A DNA stretch of 64,000 nt from Lodderomyces elongisporus. Taxonomy: Eukaryota; Ascomycota; Pichiomycetes; Serinales; Debaryomycetaceae. The notes beneath the pieces were generated by a model. It did no database searches. It worked only from the letters and a program-made list of their open reading frames with translations, and had not been told where the DNA came from. The position numbers were made by a program, and so were the translations under genes. Of this stretch, positions 11,854-23,497 are shown one piece after another. The stretch spans positions 2,046,001-2,110,000 of the forward strand of contig NC_083674.1 in NCBI RefSeq assembly GCF_030384665.1. Direction: 5' to 3'. How positions within the stretch are numbered: the stretch's first letter is position 1; every line of letters begins with the position of its first letter.

Positions 11854-14046
11854 CTACAACTTGCCTTCGCGCAATATCGAGCCCTCGCTATACAATCTTT
11901 CCAACGTATCTTTAAAGAATTTGGCACATATGGGTCTCCTAATCTTCAAAGTGGGTGTCACTACTCCACGCTGAACAGTCAATGGATCAAATGAGATGTC
12001 GACATTATGCACTTTTTCAAATCCCTGTAGACTATTTTTGGTCGAGTTGTTCAAATCTTGCAAAAAAATCTTTTTATTTTTTGGCTCATTGAAAAATGCA
12101 ACAATATCTTTTTGGTCGACTATTTCATCTCCAAAACGAGACTTGATATAATTGCCAATAGTTGTGGGGTCTAAGCCAACAACACCAACGAGGTACGATT
12201 CAAGTGAGTTTCCATGAACAAATATCTGTTGGATAAATGGAAAGGCAGAGAGATAGGTGTTTTCGATCCTTTCGGGTGTGATAAACTCACCCTGCGCCAT
12301 CTTAAAGAAGTTCTTGACTCTATCAATGATAAACATTCTGTTCCCATGTGTGGGATCGATTTTGGCAACATCGCCAGTGAGGAACCAACCTTCCTCATCA
12401 AATGCTTCGGAAGTTGCTTCGGGGTTTTTATAATACCCTTGGAATATCTGTGGACCACGCAACAATAATTCACCACGTGGTCCTCCAGCATCTTTGGAAG
12501 TATATCCCATCTCTGGAAGATCCTTTAGTCTACACTCAGTTGTGGGACCAATAGGGCCAATGGAACCTGGATCGTTATCAAATCTAAAACTACCAAGGAA
12601 CCCAGCAAACGATTCTGTAGAGCCATAACCATTTGAGACACCCAAGTTGAGTGCCGCCTTTATGAACTTGATCGTGTCGGGACTAATTGGCGACGATCCA
12701 GTAGTGATGTTTGTGACACTCCCCATACCCAATTTGTGTCTCAACTTATCAAGTACTCTATCATATATAATGTGCGTGGGGTTGATATCTTCTTTATTAG
12801 GCTCAGCTTGCAACCTCATTTTTTCGTCAATTGCCTTGGTAAAGATGTACTTGACCCAAGAATTGTTCAGATTAATTGTTTGTGCCTTTATAGCCGCCTC
12901 TAATCTCGTCAAGACACGTGGCACCAATGCAAGAACCGTGGGCTGCAACTCTCTAATATCGTCAAACAATGTTGCTGGCAGTCTTCCTTGGGGAAAACCA
13001 ATAGCTGCACCAGTTGCAAGATTTGATTGGATATTTGCACGCTCGTAAATGTGAGCCATGGGCAAAAAGGAATAAACGACATAGCGGTCATCAGGACTAA
13101 AGCTTCTCATGCAACGAAATGAAACCGCACATATTGCGTTTTCGTTGGTCAAGATAACACCTTTGGGGTTGGCACCAGTAGTTCCTGAAGTAAAAGAGAT
13201 GGTAAATTTAGTCTTTGGCACTGGCGGTATGGGATCAAGTGGATTGATTGCACCTAGTCTCTCCACTTGGTCTATATCGAAAAGAGAAATTTTGTTTTCA
13301 TTTGCTGCTTTCACCAAGGCAGTATCCTCAATGTCTTCAGAGCTCAACTTGTCCATCGAAACAATGGCAATCAAATTGGCCAATCCTTGAGGGTCGTCCC
13401 TTTTCAAGCCAATCAAAGTCTTGATTTTCTCCTTGGAGCAAATCACTACTGGTGCTTCAGTCAACCCCAAAATGTAATTGGTAGTTCCTGGTCCCAAAGT
13501 GTCATACAATGCAGTGTTTGTAATCGAATAAGCAACTGAGGCCAAATCACATAGAGCCCATTCTGGTCGATTGTGGCTGAATATGGCAATAACAAATGTC
13601 TCGTCCTCTGGCTTTCTTGTCGGGTCGTATTTGATTCGTTGATGCGATTCGCTTTGAGTTAAGTATGGGTTATTTTCCAAGATGAAGAATATTCCCGAGC
13701 CCAAATTGTTTCTTCTTTGCTTAATGGTATTGTAAGTTTGCCACTTGTACTTGCCAAAAGTTGTTGAGCCATCTGGGTGTTTAATTTGCTCTCTTAAACC
13801 CAAGGCTGGCTTTTCGCCATTAAATGTGCAACCAAACTCAAACAATTTGTATAATGTGTCTAATGATGGGTGGAGACTGGAAACTAACTTGTCGGGACAA
13901 TAAATGTTTCTGTAGACGGCCGAGTGGCCAACTTGCTGCGAGTTGGCAACTTCAATGGCTTCATTTATTTGCGGTGGTGGGATTGGGAGATTATCCTTGA
14001 GTAATTTTAATACATCCTGAGGCAGGCTCTCGATTAAGTAGGCCAT
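11854..14046 (-). CDS. Long-chain fatty-acyl-CoA synthetase, paralog A
   Basis: Activates long-chain fatty acids to acyl-CoA through an acyl-adenylate (EC 6.2.1.3, Faa1/Faa4 type). The ATG at 14046 is preferred to an in-frame upstream start. It gives exactly 730 residues, the same as the paralog at 16335-18527, and aligns the two N-termini (MAYLIESLPQ with MASLFKETPQ). Motifs are the AMP-binding P-loop FTSGTTGANPKGV near residue 283, the YGSTE adenylate motif, GWFLTGDV, and the FACS signature around DRVKNFFKMAQGEF near residue 575. The protein has no membrane anchor or signal peptide. The C-terminus GKL is a weak resemblance to a peroxisomal signal. It sits in a same-strand pair with paralog B, about 2.3 kb apart, implying an old tandem duplication. 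Confidence 0.95.
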   Translation of the reverse strand: MAYLIESLPQDVLKLLKDNLPIPPPQINEAIEVANSQQVGHSAVYRNIYCPDKLVSSLHPSLDTLYKLFEFGCTFNGEKPALGLREQIKHPDGSTTFGKYKWQTYNTIKQRRNNLGSGIFFILENNPYLTQSESHQRIKYDPTRKPEDETFVIAIFSHNRPEWALCDLASVAYSITNTALYDTLGPGTTNYILGLTEAPVVICSKEKIKTLIGLKRDDPQGLANLIAIVSMDKLSSEDIEDTALVKAANENKISLFDIDQVERLGAINPLDPIPPVPKTKFTISFTSGTTGANPKGVILTNENAICAVSFRCMRSFSPDDRYVVYSFLPMAHIYERANIQSNLATGAAIGFPQGRLPATLFDDIRELQPTVLALVPRVLTRLEAAIKAQTINLNNSWVKYIFTKAIDEKMRLQAEPNKEDINPTHIIYDRVLDKLRHKLGMGSVTNITTGSSPISPDTIKFIKAALNLGVSNGYGSTESFAGFLGSFRFDNDPGSIGPIGPTTECRLKDLPEMGYTSKDAGGPRGELLLRGPQIFQGYYKNPEATSEAFDEEGWFLTGDVAKIDPTHGNRMFIIDRVKNFFKMAQGEFITPERIENTYLSAFPFIQQIFVHGNSLESYLVGVVGLDPTTIGNYIKSRFGDEIVDQKDIVAFFNEPKNKKIFLQDLNNSTKNSLQGFEKVHNVDISFDPLTVQRGVVTPTLKIRRPICAKFFKDTLERLYSEGSILREGKL

Positions 14047-16334
14047 CTTTACTGCTTTTTGTATTTGATTATATGGGGGTAAATTACAATACAATAGTCT
14101 TTGGTTTGTTTCTTTTTCCTATTTTCTTTTCTGTTTTACAACAACAAATGAAAAAAAAAGCAAACAAAAAAAAAACAAACGAAAGAAGACAAATAAAAAA
14201 AACAGGTTAATAGAGTGGATTAATGGTTTTATTTATATGTTATAGATTTGGGGACAATCATGGTGAATCCAAGTGTGTATATCTGAACTATTAAAACCAA
14301 AGTGGAAGTAAATCCCATTATTCCATCTCCTTTTGTCTCTCGTTTTCCCTTCCACCCCCCTACTTCCCCCGTCCCCCACAAACTTTAAGTTGATATATAC
14401 TGATTTAGGTTAAGTGGCTTAAAAAGAAAAAAAAAAGTGTCAATCCATTGTTTGTATTGTTTGCTTAATCTAATGAGTAGATTGGGAAAGGGATATGGTT
14501 GTGGTGGTGGCAGAGATAGAACTTGAAGTGGGAGAGAATTTCGCGAGGGGAGGGGTGTGTGTGTGTGTGTGTGGAAGAGAGAAAGCGGGGAACCATAAAT
14601 TATTATTATTATTATAATTATTATAATGCTAATAATCATAATAATAAAAAGGAATACTGATGATAAAAAACAAACAAACCAAAATGGCCAAATATTGTAA
14701 AAGAAGAAAAGGAACTATGGTATTAGGATGTTGATCAAGAGATGAATTTAGAAGCAATTTTGAATATTCTGATTATCTTTTGTTTTCTCTGTCTTTCTGT
14801 CTTTCTCTCTTTCTGTCTTTCTGTCTCTCTGTCTTTCTGTCTTTCTGTCTTTCTCTATCTATCTGTTTTTTCAACAGAGTTGAGATATACTATAGAATGC
14901 GGGGTTGATGCATTCATTTGAAGCCCGTACTCTTGGAGAAATAGCAATAGAGCATGGCGTTGTTGGTGTGACAAAGTTACATCTTTGATTTGTAAAGAAA
15001 AGAAAAGCAAATATTGCATTTCTCACAAAATGCCAAATTTCCCCACACGTCATTCTCGATCATGTGGCAAGCTAACGCCGATATAAAGCCGATCTTAGGT
15101 ACTTATCAACACGAAAAATATGACAGGTCTTTATTAATATAGAGTCAATATTTTGATTTCTCAAATAATCAAATAGGGAAAAGTACTGTTCATTGATACT
15201 TTCCCCATCTAACTCTTTACTAAATATTTTAGAAGTTTCGACCTTGTCTACTCGAGTTTAAAGCACTTAACCGTAAGTCTCAAGGCAAGTTTCAAAATTT
15301 TTCCGTTGCGGATATACCGACGATCAATAAGAATATGTTGTTCTTAATCACATGTAACAGTTTTTATACCTGTTTTGTCTTCTTTTGTCGTTTTTTTTTT
15401 CTTTCTGTTTTTTCCGTTCGCTATTTCTCTGCTTTCATGTGCTTCCTTTTTTTTTTTTTTTTTTTTTTTTGGGTTTTTTGGTTGTTGGTTGTTGGTTATT
15501 GAAAAAACTCACTGTTTATGGTGTGTGTTTGTGCATGTGTTTATGGGAAGAAGAGAAGAGGAGAGGAGGAGGAGGAGGAGGGGAGTGGGAGGAGGAAGTG
15601 GTTGGCAGTCGAGTTGTAGTTTGCATGTAGGGGTTAGTCACCTTGTGAACAAATTAATTCATAACCATATACCCCGAACCAACAAAAAGGTTGAACCCAT
15701 CATTAATGTTGGGCTCAACAAAGATGAGACTCTAAATTGTATTATTTCTGCTCTGTACTCCCAACACTCCTAATTTTTTTTTTTTATCCTCTTGATTTTT
15801 ATAAATTTATGTAAGTTTTTTGGTTGATAAATAGGTCCATGGTTTCTATAAAAAAAAAGAAAGCGTGTTCATTTCTTATTTCATTTTTTTGCCAGAAGTG
15901 CTTATCAATTTGGTTGCAAATGAATGGAATCACAATATTGGAAAAAAAAACAAGCAAATAAACAAACAAACAAGCAAGCAAGCAAACAAATTACCCAATT
16001 ACTGACTTCGAGAATAAATGGTTAAGGGAGATCTAGAGAAAAAAACATAATGGACAATACCGTTGTATTGGGCCATATCTATTCAATACAGTAAAGTTAA
16101 ACTGCAATCGCCTGACGAGTTTCAAGAATAAATAGGGCAAGGATAAACAGGGCAAGAGAATAGCAATCTCAAAAAAAAAAAAAAAACAAAGGAGAAAAAG
16201 GTGATAAAGAAAAAGAGTTCAAACCTCATTTGAATGAACAACCAAATAGAATATAGGGTGGTTACAATAATTTTTTTTCTTCTTTTTTTTATTTCTTTGC
16301 GTCGAAAAAATATACACTTTTGGTCAATATCTTG
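14047..16334. other. Intergenic between the two acyl-CoA synthetase genes
   Basis: About 2.3 kb containing the promoter of paralog A. It has a GT run near 14555, CTTT/CTGT pyrimidine repeats at 14785-14865, a T24-class run near 15448-15471 and a GGA-rich tract at 15555-15600. A 60-codon ATG-started minus-strand frame (14871-15053) is the only open frame of ordinary composition. No RNA gene is recognised. Confidence 0.5.
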
Positions 16335-18527
16335 TTACAACTTTTCAGATCTAATAAGTGAACCTTCTTCATACAACTTGTCCAACTCCTCTTTGAAATA
16401 CTTGACACAGATTGGTCTCTTGATCTTCATTGTTGGAGTGATCAAGTTCTTTTCAACACTCAATGGTTCAATGTCAATCTTGATATTGTGCAACTTTTCA
16501 AATCCCAGCAATTGTCCGCTGACTACAGTGTTCATGTCCAAAAGCAATTGTTTCTTGTGACTTGGATCATTAAGGAAACGCACGATATCTGCTTGGTCTG
16601 TGATGGTTTCATGATACTTTGTTTTGATGTATTGTGAGATAGAAGTAGGATCCAAGCCAACAACACCAACCAAATACGTTTGCAAAGAATCACCATGGAC
16701 AAACAATTGAGCAATGTATGGGAATTGAGACAAGTAAGTGTTTTCAATTCTTTCCGGTGTAACATATTCACCTTGAGCGAGTTTAAAGAAATTCTTGACA
16801 CGGTCAATAATATAGATACGGTTACCATTTGCTGTGCTAATTCTAGCAACGTCACCAGTGTGGAACCAGCCATCCTTGTCAAATGACTTTGCTGTTTCTT
16901 CGGGATTCTTGTAGTACTTCTTAAACACTTGTGGACCACGCAACAACAATTCACCACGAGGACCTCCCTCGTCTTTTGAGGTATAGCCCATCTCTGGGAG
17001 GTCTCTTAATCTACATTCGGTAGTGATACAAACGGGGCCACAAGAACTCGACTCAGTTTCAAACTTTGAACTTGCCATACATCCAGCAAAGGTTTCACTC
17101 ATACCATATCCTTGTGCCAACCCAGTGTTTAAAGCAGCCTTGAGGAACTTGATGGTTTCTGGACTTATTGGTGCTGAGCCGGTGGTCATGGTGCTAACAT
17201 TTTGGAAACCAATTTTCTTACGCAACAAATTGAGCACTCTGTCGTAGATAAAGTGTGATGGATTAATGTGCTCATTTTCTGGCTTTGCTTGGAGTTCCAT
17301 TTTTTTGGTAATGGCCTTGGTGAATATCGATTTGAGCATTGGCTTTTCATCGTTATTCACAGTTTGTCCTCTTATACCAGCCTCCAATTTGGTGTAGACT
17401 CTTGGCACCAAGGCCAATACTTCAGGTTGCAACTCCTTGACATCGTCCAATAAGGTTAATGGCGAGGGTCCTTGTGGGAATCCAATGGCGCCTCCCAAAC
17501 CCATAGCAAACTGGGCATTGGCACGTTCGTAAATGTGGGCCAATGGCAAAAAGGAAAACGTTACTGCGTTTTTGCTGGTTTGCAAATTGGAAAGCATAAA
17601 TGTGATACCCGATACTGCAGACTCATGGGTCAAAACAACACCTTTGGGGTACGCACCAGTCGTACCCGAAGTGAATGTGATTGTGAAATTTGTTTGTGGC
17701 TTTGGAGGTCTTGGTGGCAAAGCGTTAATTTCACCAAGTTTCTCAACTTGTGCATAGTCAAAAAGGGAGATATTGTGGTTGTGGCACAATTCTTTCAACT
17801 CGAAATCCTCCTCGGTCAATTCATCCATTGAAACCAATGTGATCAAGTTTTTCAAGTCTTGAGGGTTTTCCTTCTTTAAATTAATCAATATTCTAATTTT
17901 TTCTTTTGAACAAAGAACAATTGGACACTCGGTTAATTGCAAGATGTATCTACTGGTGTCGGGGCCCAAGGTGTCATACAATGCAGTGTTTGTAATTGAG
18001 TATGCGGCACATGTCAAGTCGGCAATTGCCCATTCGGGTCTGTTGTGGGCAAAGATTGTCAATACAAATGACTCTGGAGAGCTAGCACCACCAGAACCTG
18101 CAGCACCGGCTTGTTCGTAAGAAAAACGTTGGTGGACTTCACTGTCTGGATCTCTGTATGGGTTATTTTGCAAAATAAAGAAGATACCGGATCCCAAATT
18201 GTCTCTTCTTTTCTTGACGGTGTTGTAATCTTGCCAGACATAGCGGCCAAAGGTGCCGTCAGCATTCTTGACTCGGTGGCCTAGACAGTTTCTGGGGCCA
18301 TGGTTTGCCACTGCGTTTTCAAACAACTCGTATAAAGTGTCTAAACCAGGGTATGGCACGGTGATCAACTTGTTTGGAGAGTATTGGTTTCTGTAGATTG
18401 GCGAGTAACCTGGCTCTTCGGTGCCTGGGATAACCACAGAGTTTGCCACCAACCTGGGGTCAACGGGGACATTGGCGTCCAAAGTCTCTTGAATGTGTTG
18501 CGGTGTTTCCTTGAATAGGGATGCCAT
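16335..18527 (-). CDS. Long-chain fatty-acyl-CoA synthetase, paralog B
   Basis: A second Faa1/Faa4-type acyl-CoA synthetase of 730 residues with the same domain order as paralog A. FTSGTTGAYPKGVVLT lies near residue 283, YGMSE is the adenylate motif, GWFHTGDVARI follows, and the FACS signature DRVKNFFKLAQGEYVTPERIENTYL lies near residue 573. A Gly/Ala/Ser stretch (EQAGAAGSGGASSPES) sits where paralog A has a shorter loop. The C-terminus is EKL. The start is an unambiguous ATG at 18527. The role is activation of imported and endogenous long-chain fatty acids; which paralog is the major enzyme cannot be told from sequence. At least one CTG codon (in the QLLGFEKL segment) falls where paralog A has Gln, which suits a Ser reading. 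Confidence 0.95.
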   Translation of the reverse strand: MASLFKETPQHIQETLDANVPVDPRLVANSVVIPGTEEPGYSPIYRNQYSPNKLITVPYPGLDTLYELFENAVANHGPRNCLGHRVKNADGTFGRYVWQDYNTVKKRRDNLGSGIFFILQNNPYRDPDSEVHQRFSYEQAGAAGSGGASSPESFVLTIFAHNRPEWAIADLTCAAYSITNTALYDTLGPDTSRYILQLTECPIVLCSKEKIRILINLKKENPQDLKNLITLVSMDELTEEDFELKELCHNHNISLFDYAQVEKLGEINALPPRPPKPQTNFTITFTSGTTGAYPKGVVLTHESAVSGITFMLSNLQTSKNAVTFSFLPLAHIYERANAQFAMGLGGAIGFPQGPSPLTLLDDVKELQPEVLALVPRVYTKLEAGIRGQTVNNDEKPMLKSIFTKAITKKMELQAKPENEHINPSHFIYDRVLNLLRKKIGFQNVSTMTTGSAPISPETIKFLKAALNTGLAQGYGMSETFAGCMASSKFETESSSCGPVCITTECRLRDLPEMGYTSKDEGGPRGELLLRGPQVFKKYYKNPEETAKSFDKDGWFHTGDVARISTANGNRIYIIDRVKNFFKLAQGEYVTPERIENTYLSQFPYIAQLFVHGDSLQTYLVGVVGLDPTSISQYIKTKYHETITDQADIVRFLNDPSHKKQLLLDMNTVVSGQLLGFEKLHNIKIDIEPLSVEKNLITPTMKIKRPICVKYFKEELDKLYEEGSLIRSEKL

Positions 18528-20590
18528 TGTGGATGTTGATGGTTTTTGGAGTATTGGATACGTTGTTGATAAATGGAAAAGGAATAGGAAATAATAAAAC
18601 CGGATTAGCCTCTTTAAATAGAAAAGTGGAGGAGAAGAAGAAGGAGGAGGAGGAGGGGATGGGTGGGAAATAAGAAAATAGAAAACAAAAAAGTATAGAA
18701 AAGTTGTAGACTTGATTCTCCTATAAAAAAGGAAGAAAGAAAAAAGAAAAAAGGAAAAAGGAAAAGAAAATTTGAAAAACTTTGAACCAGTATTTATATT
18801 TATATATACATGGATATATATATATATGTATGTATATATATGTGTATGTATATTTATTACAATTGAGATAATGCCTTCTGTAAGCGTTGTTCAGATTTAG
18901 TGCTAATCTCTGATGCTTTGTTACTCTAGTATCACCTTCCTTCCTTCCTTCCATTCTGTTGTTTACTTATTTACTTATTTTCTGTTCCCATAATAATTGT
19001 TAGTTTTTTTTTATTTTTCTTCGGAGATTGTTGTTGGAACCGAATAAAAAATTTAAAAAATAAAAATTTATACATAACAATTAGTGCGGGGAAAAGGGGA
19101 GGGGCAGAAGGAAAAAAAAATAATTACTGGAGCAAACTGCCACACAGAGACACAGAGACACAGAGAGACACAGAGACACAGAGAGACACAGAGGGACAGA
19201 GAGACAGAGTGTGTGTGTGTCTCGACAATTCTTCCTTTTATTTTTCTGCATACAAAAAAAAAAGTTCTGCATCGCTGGTCCTTCCTCGGCAGTTGCAAAG
19301 AAGAATATATACCGACCATGAACTACAACAAAATTTCATACTCTAATTTCTCCGTCAGTCAATTCTCCGCACTTTGCACCACGTTATCACAAATAGCACT
19401 GGAAGTGGAAAGGATAGCAAAAAGCAAGAGGGACATAAACGGGTCAAAAGAATGCTAGAAGTTGGTGCGTGTGTAAGTGTATGTGTGAACGAGAGAAGGA
19501 GAGAGAAAGAGAGAGAGAAAGAATCGATACCGGCTTAGTTCGGGATAAGAAAGACTCTATAATCCCGAGGAACAACAATTCACATACGCCAACTGTTTGT
19601 GTACCGAAACTAGTATGTGAGCTTTCTTGTCACTATACAAACCAAAAGTAAAAAGTAAAAAAGTAAAAATAAAAAAAATGAAGAAGAAGAAGAAGAAGAG
19701 AACAACATCAAAAGATTAAAAAACACAGCCTATATCATTACTAAGATACAGCGCCAAATAGGTTTACGGTCAATCAAATGTTCAAAACCAATTAATATCT
19801 TTGCAATCAATTGGCATAGTTCACAGAAACTGAAGGACCTGCGAGGATCAAATAGCTTTAGTTTTCCTTTGTCCTTTGTCCTTTGTCCTTTCTCCATTCT
19901 TGTTCCTCAATCCCCGCTCTTACTCTTGGTTTACATACACACATTAATACATACATAGAGGTATCCTTACATTTTCACAAATGTGTTAAACTCTTGGAAT
20001 ATAGCCTATACGAGATTCTTCCTGTTTTTTTTTTTTATACTAAACAAAACATCAAATTAAATCTAAAATAAAATAAATCAAATTACGCTCTTCCTTATGG
20101 GAGGAGGGGAAAAGGAAACGTTAATTTAGATTCAACCCCACAATTTATTTTTTAATTCAATTTTAATTTTTAATTTTTATTTTTTATTTTTTATTTTTTA
20201 TTTTTTATTTTTTATTTTTTCAGATTTGATTCGGCTAAAATAATTTTTTTTTTTTTTTCAAATTTTTTGAGAACAGAGCTGTTTGAGTTTTCATTTAGCC
20301 GAAAACTCTTTTTGTTACCGTTACCGTTACTGTGACTACTGTGACTACTGTGCGGATAAGATCCATTCCATCGAATTAATAAATACAGATTTATACATGC
20401 ACATACACATACACATATAAAATATAAAATATAAAATATACATATACATATAAAATATAGGACATGTCAGTCTGGATAAAAGAGTCCATATCTTATTTTT
20501 CCTTTCTATTTTTTTTCTTCTTTTCTTTTGGGAAATAGATTAACTGGCAATCTTGATACACCACTGAATAATTACAATTGGCATATCCTC
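18528..20590. other. Intergenic, simple-sequence rich
   Basis: About 2.1 kb with the promoter of paralog B and the 3' flank of the dehydrogenase gene. Features are TATA/TGTA alternations at 18800-18850, ACAGAGAC repeats at 19145-19205, a GA run near 19495-19522, TTTTTATTTT repeats at 20165-20220 and ATATAAAATA repeats near 20415-20460. A 46-codon frame at 19318-19458 has ordinary composition but no support. Confidence 0.5.
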
Positions 20591-22231
20591 TTATACATAC
20601 TTGTAAGGATTCATTATACCTTCGGGATCAAAGTGGTTCTTTATGCTCTTGATCATGCTAATTTCTTGGTCATTCTTGGAGTACCCAATATAGTTCTTCT
20701 TTTGGAACCCTAATCCATGCTCAGCGGATATCGAACCCTTCTTTTCAGATATCCACTCATAAACAAATGGCTCCAACACTTTTTCAATCTCCTTTGAATA
20801 TTGTCTAACACATACATTCAAGTGGAGGTTACCATCTCCAATATGACCATATCCAATAGCAGACACCACTGGTTTTGACGCATCCTCAAAATCAACAATA
20901 CCAGCCTTGTCCAATTCCACATTACAAGCCTCAACCAAATTGTAAAGATCTTTCAAGGGAATAGAAACATCATACTTGTAAACACCCCCATTCATGGTAG
21001 ATGCCTCAGGAATACTCTCTCTCCACGACCACAAACTCTGGATTTGTGACTCATCTTGCGCAATAATACCATCCTCAACAAGACCATTCTCCATAGCATT
21101 ACCCAAAAAGGTCTCCAACTTTTCATCATCATGCTCCTTATTGGAACCAGAAGTTTCAATAAGAATATAGAATGGGTACTCACCACTTTCAATAGGATGC
21201 TGCTCAACACCCAAATGCTGTTGGGTCAATTTCTGACTGTTTAAATCCATAAACTCAAATGCCGATAAAATCTCACTCAACTCTTTTTTACACTCGTTAA
21301 ACACTTTTGTTACGGTTTCGTAATCCTTTACCGCTAAAAACGCAACATTGTTAGCTTGTGGTCTAGAAGGACACAATATACTGACACCGGTAATGACACC
21401 CAATGTACCCTCTGACCCAATGAACAATTGCTTAAGATCGTATCCTGTATTATCTTTTCTCAATGAGTGCATAGAATCATAAATCGTACCATCTGGTAAA
21501 ACAACCTCGAGTCCCAATACTGAACCATGCAATGAGCCGTACTTGAGCAATCTCAATCCACCAGCATTACACGCCACATTTCCTCCAATTTGACACGAAC
21601 CCTTGGCTCCAAGATCCAAGGGGAAAATGAAACCCCGTTCTGCCAAGTACTGATCAGTAGTCTCTAAAATGACACCGGCATCGACTTTCAAGATCCCACT
21701 CGCTTCGTCAAATGACCTAATCTCATTCATTGAGCTCAAGCTGAGGATATTCTCGTCAAACACCGGGTTTGAACCGCCAACCAAACCGGTGTTTCCACCT
21801 TGTGGGACCACGGCAAGTTTCTCTTGATTACAATACTTTACAATCTGCGAGACTTGCTCAACAGTCTTGGGCTTCAACACCAATTGAGATTGACCCTTGT
21901 ATTTCCTCATCCAGTCCTCATTATAAAAGTCAAGATCATCCTTATCGGTGATGATGCTATTACCTGGAAGAACCAGCTTGAAAAACTCCAAGTCGGAGGC
22001 AGTAAGCTTCTTGTAGCGTGGATCACGTTGTACTTTTGATGCATAAGTTTCTGCTGTTAATGGGACTGTCTTTGCAGTTGAATATGCAGCAACTGAAACT
22101 CTAGACGAAGGTATAGAGCTAAATTTGGTTAAAAGAAAAGAACGCCTCGATGTCAGTGAGACTAAACGCGAGGTAGTAGTAGTCCTCGAGGTACTTTTTG
22201 CAACAGTAGCAGTAACAGCTCTTCTATGCAT
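20591..22231 (-). CDS. DLD2: FAD-linked D-lactate / D-2-hydroxyglutarate dehydrogenase (Dld2-like)
   Basis: Mitochondrial flavoprotein of 546 residues that oxidises D-2-hydroxyacids. In yeast Dld2/Dld3 the reaction couples D-2-hydroxyglutarate to pyruvate/D-lactate. The N-terminal 55 residues are rich in Arg, Ser and Thr with no acidic residue, a clear matrix presequence. The FAD-binding (FAD_binding_4) domain follows, with [11 protein letters not shown] near residue 145 and [17 protein letters not shown] near 220. The FAD-oxidase C-terminal domain has [14 protein letters not shown] and [11 protein letters not shown], the metal and substrate-site motifs. Length matches yeast Dld2 (about 530). 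The pathway reading follows the family; substrate preference is inference. It is divergent from the YSY6 gene, with about 1.27 kb between them. Confidence 0.92.
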   Translation of the reverse strand: MHRRAVTATVAKSTSRTTTTSRLVSLTSRRSFLLTKFSSIPSSRVSVAAYSTAKTVPLTAETYASKVQRDPRYKKLTASDLEFFKLVLPGNSIITDKDDLDFYNEDWMRKYKGQSQLVLKPKTVEQVSQIVKYCNQEKLAVVPQGGNTGLVGGSNPVFDENILSLSSMNEIRSFDEASGILKVDAGVILETTDQYLAERGFIFPLDLGAKGSCQIGGNVACNAGGLRLLKYGSLHGSVLGLEVVLPDGTIYDSMHSLRKDNTGYDLKQLFIGSEGTLGVITGVSILCPSRPQANNVAFLAVKDYETVTKVFNECKKELSEILSAFEFMDLNSQKLTQQHLGVEQHPIESGEYPFYILIETSGSNKEHDDEKLETFLGNAMENGLVEDGIIAQDESQIQSLWSWRESIPEASTMNGGVYKYDVSIPLKDLYNLVEACNVELDKAGIVDFEDASKPVVSAIGYGHIGDGNLHLNVCVRQYSKEIEKVLEPFVYEWISEKKGSISAEHGLGFQKKNYIGYSKNDQEISMIKSIKNHFDPEGIMNPYKYV

Positions 22232-23218
22232 TGTTTTAAGGGTATAGTTATGTGTGACTTTGTAAAAACCTTTCTTTCTTATTTCGCCTGGTTCTTGATG
22301 TTCTTTCCTCTCCGTTCTTTTTTAATTTTTTATTTGTATTTTGTTTTCCTTCTTTTTTTCAGTTTGTTTGTTTGTTTGTTGTTTTTTTACTAAATTTTTC
22401 CTTGAATAACTGGTTTCACCAAACACTATTGTGTTTCTTCTTCCAACTCTTTGTTTCTCCTGTAACGGTGCTCACCAAAAAATGAGAGAGAAAAATTTTT
22501 ATTCATTTTCTTTTTTTTTTTTTAATTTTTCTTTTACTTCTTTGTAGTGCAACTTGCGCGCTTAGCTTACAACACGGGTCTTTCACTTAACAAATGTGAG
22601 TCATTGCTACCAAATGAGCTTATATTAGCCATAGCCATAGCCATAGCCATAGCCATAGCTATACCTTAAAAGAGGCAACTGGAAAAGGATGCAAGTGATA
22701 ATTGTCTTAGTTTGACGGAAACACGAGGGTTTGAGGTGTCGTTTCTTTCAATTATTCTTTATATATATATATATTTATGTATCTGATTTTTCTCTCGGAA
22801 CAACTGTAGTTGTATCATCTATGGTCTAGTGAAGAGTAGATGGAAGGATATTGGCATGTCCCACTCTATCTCTTTTCGTACTTGATATATATTTATGAGT
22901 CTACTGTTATAATTCTATTTATAAGAATTTGGGGAGGTTTGCGACACTAAACAAAAAAGTACGACACAGTATGCGACAACGCAACCATCTACTCTCTATT
23001 CTAAAATTAGGTACACGTATGCCTTTGAGCATAACATCCACGTATATTTTTTTTGTCTCTCTCTCTCATAATATTTTTTTTATTTTTCTTTTTATAAAAA
23101 AACAAAAATTTCTGACGTGTCTTTGATGCAAAACTCACGGGAAGGAGAGAGATTAGTCTAACGATACCTGACATAAATGAAGATGGGTGAGAGTGCGGGT
23201 GGAGAGATTTCTACCACC

Positions 23219-23249
<31 letters not shown>

Positions 23250-23497
23250 CCAATAATTCGACACATTCGCACGGTGGAACTGAGGGTCGAGGTGAGCGGG
23301 CAAAATTATAAATAATAAATAAAATAGTTTTAAAAAAAATAATTAAAAAATAATAAATAAAATCTATTAAAAAAAAGAATAGAAAACACGAAATCAATTT
23401 GAATCTCGAGACCAACTTCTTTCAACAACACTTGTATCTTGTGAACAAAGTTCGATTAATAGATAAATAGATACACAATCATCAGCACACAAGCAAA
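22232..23497. other. Divergent intergenic region DLD2 / YSY6
   Basis: Contains both promoters. It has T-rich tracts near 22260-22390 and 22500-22545, the AGCCAT hexamer repeat at 22627-22659, a TA run near 22762, and a CAC trinucleotide run at 23213-23250. The CAC run lies in a short Thr-rich open frame. No gene is supported. Confidence 0.5.
22627..22659. repeat. AGCCAT hexamer microsatellite
   Basis: Five perfect AGCCAT units plus a partial one, followed by a diverged unit (AGCTAT). It lies in the divergent promoter region and is not in a gene. Confidence 0.85.

Noticed and set aside
15375..15773. Plus-strand frame rich in Phe then Arg/Gly
   Set aside because: Produced by a T run and a GGA-rich tract; no conserved segment.
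19084..19458. A 124-codon frame across the ACAGAGAC repeats
   Set aside because: The first half is Glu-Thr-Gln-Arg repeat translation with no ATG; only the last 46 codons (ATG 19318) look ordinary, and length alone does not support them.
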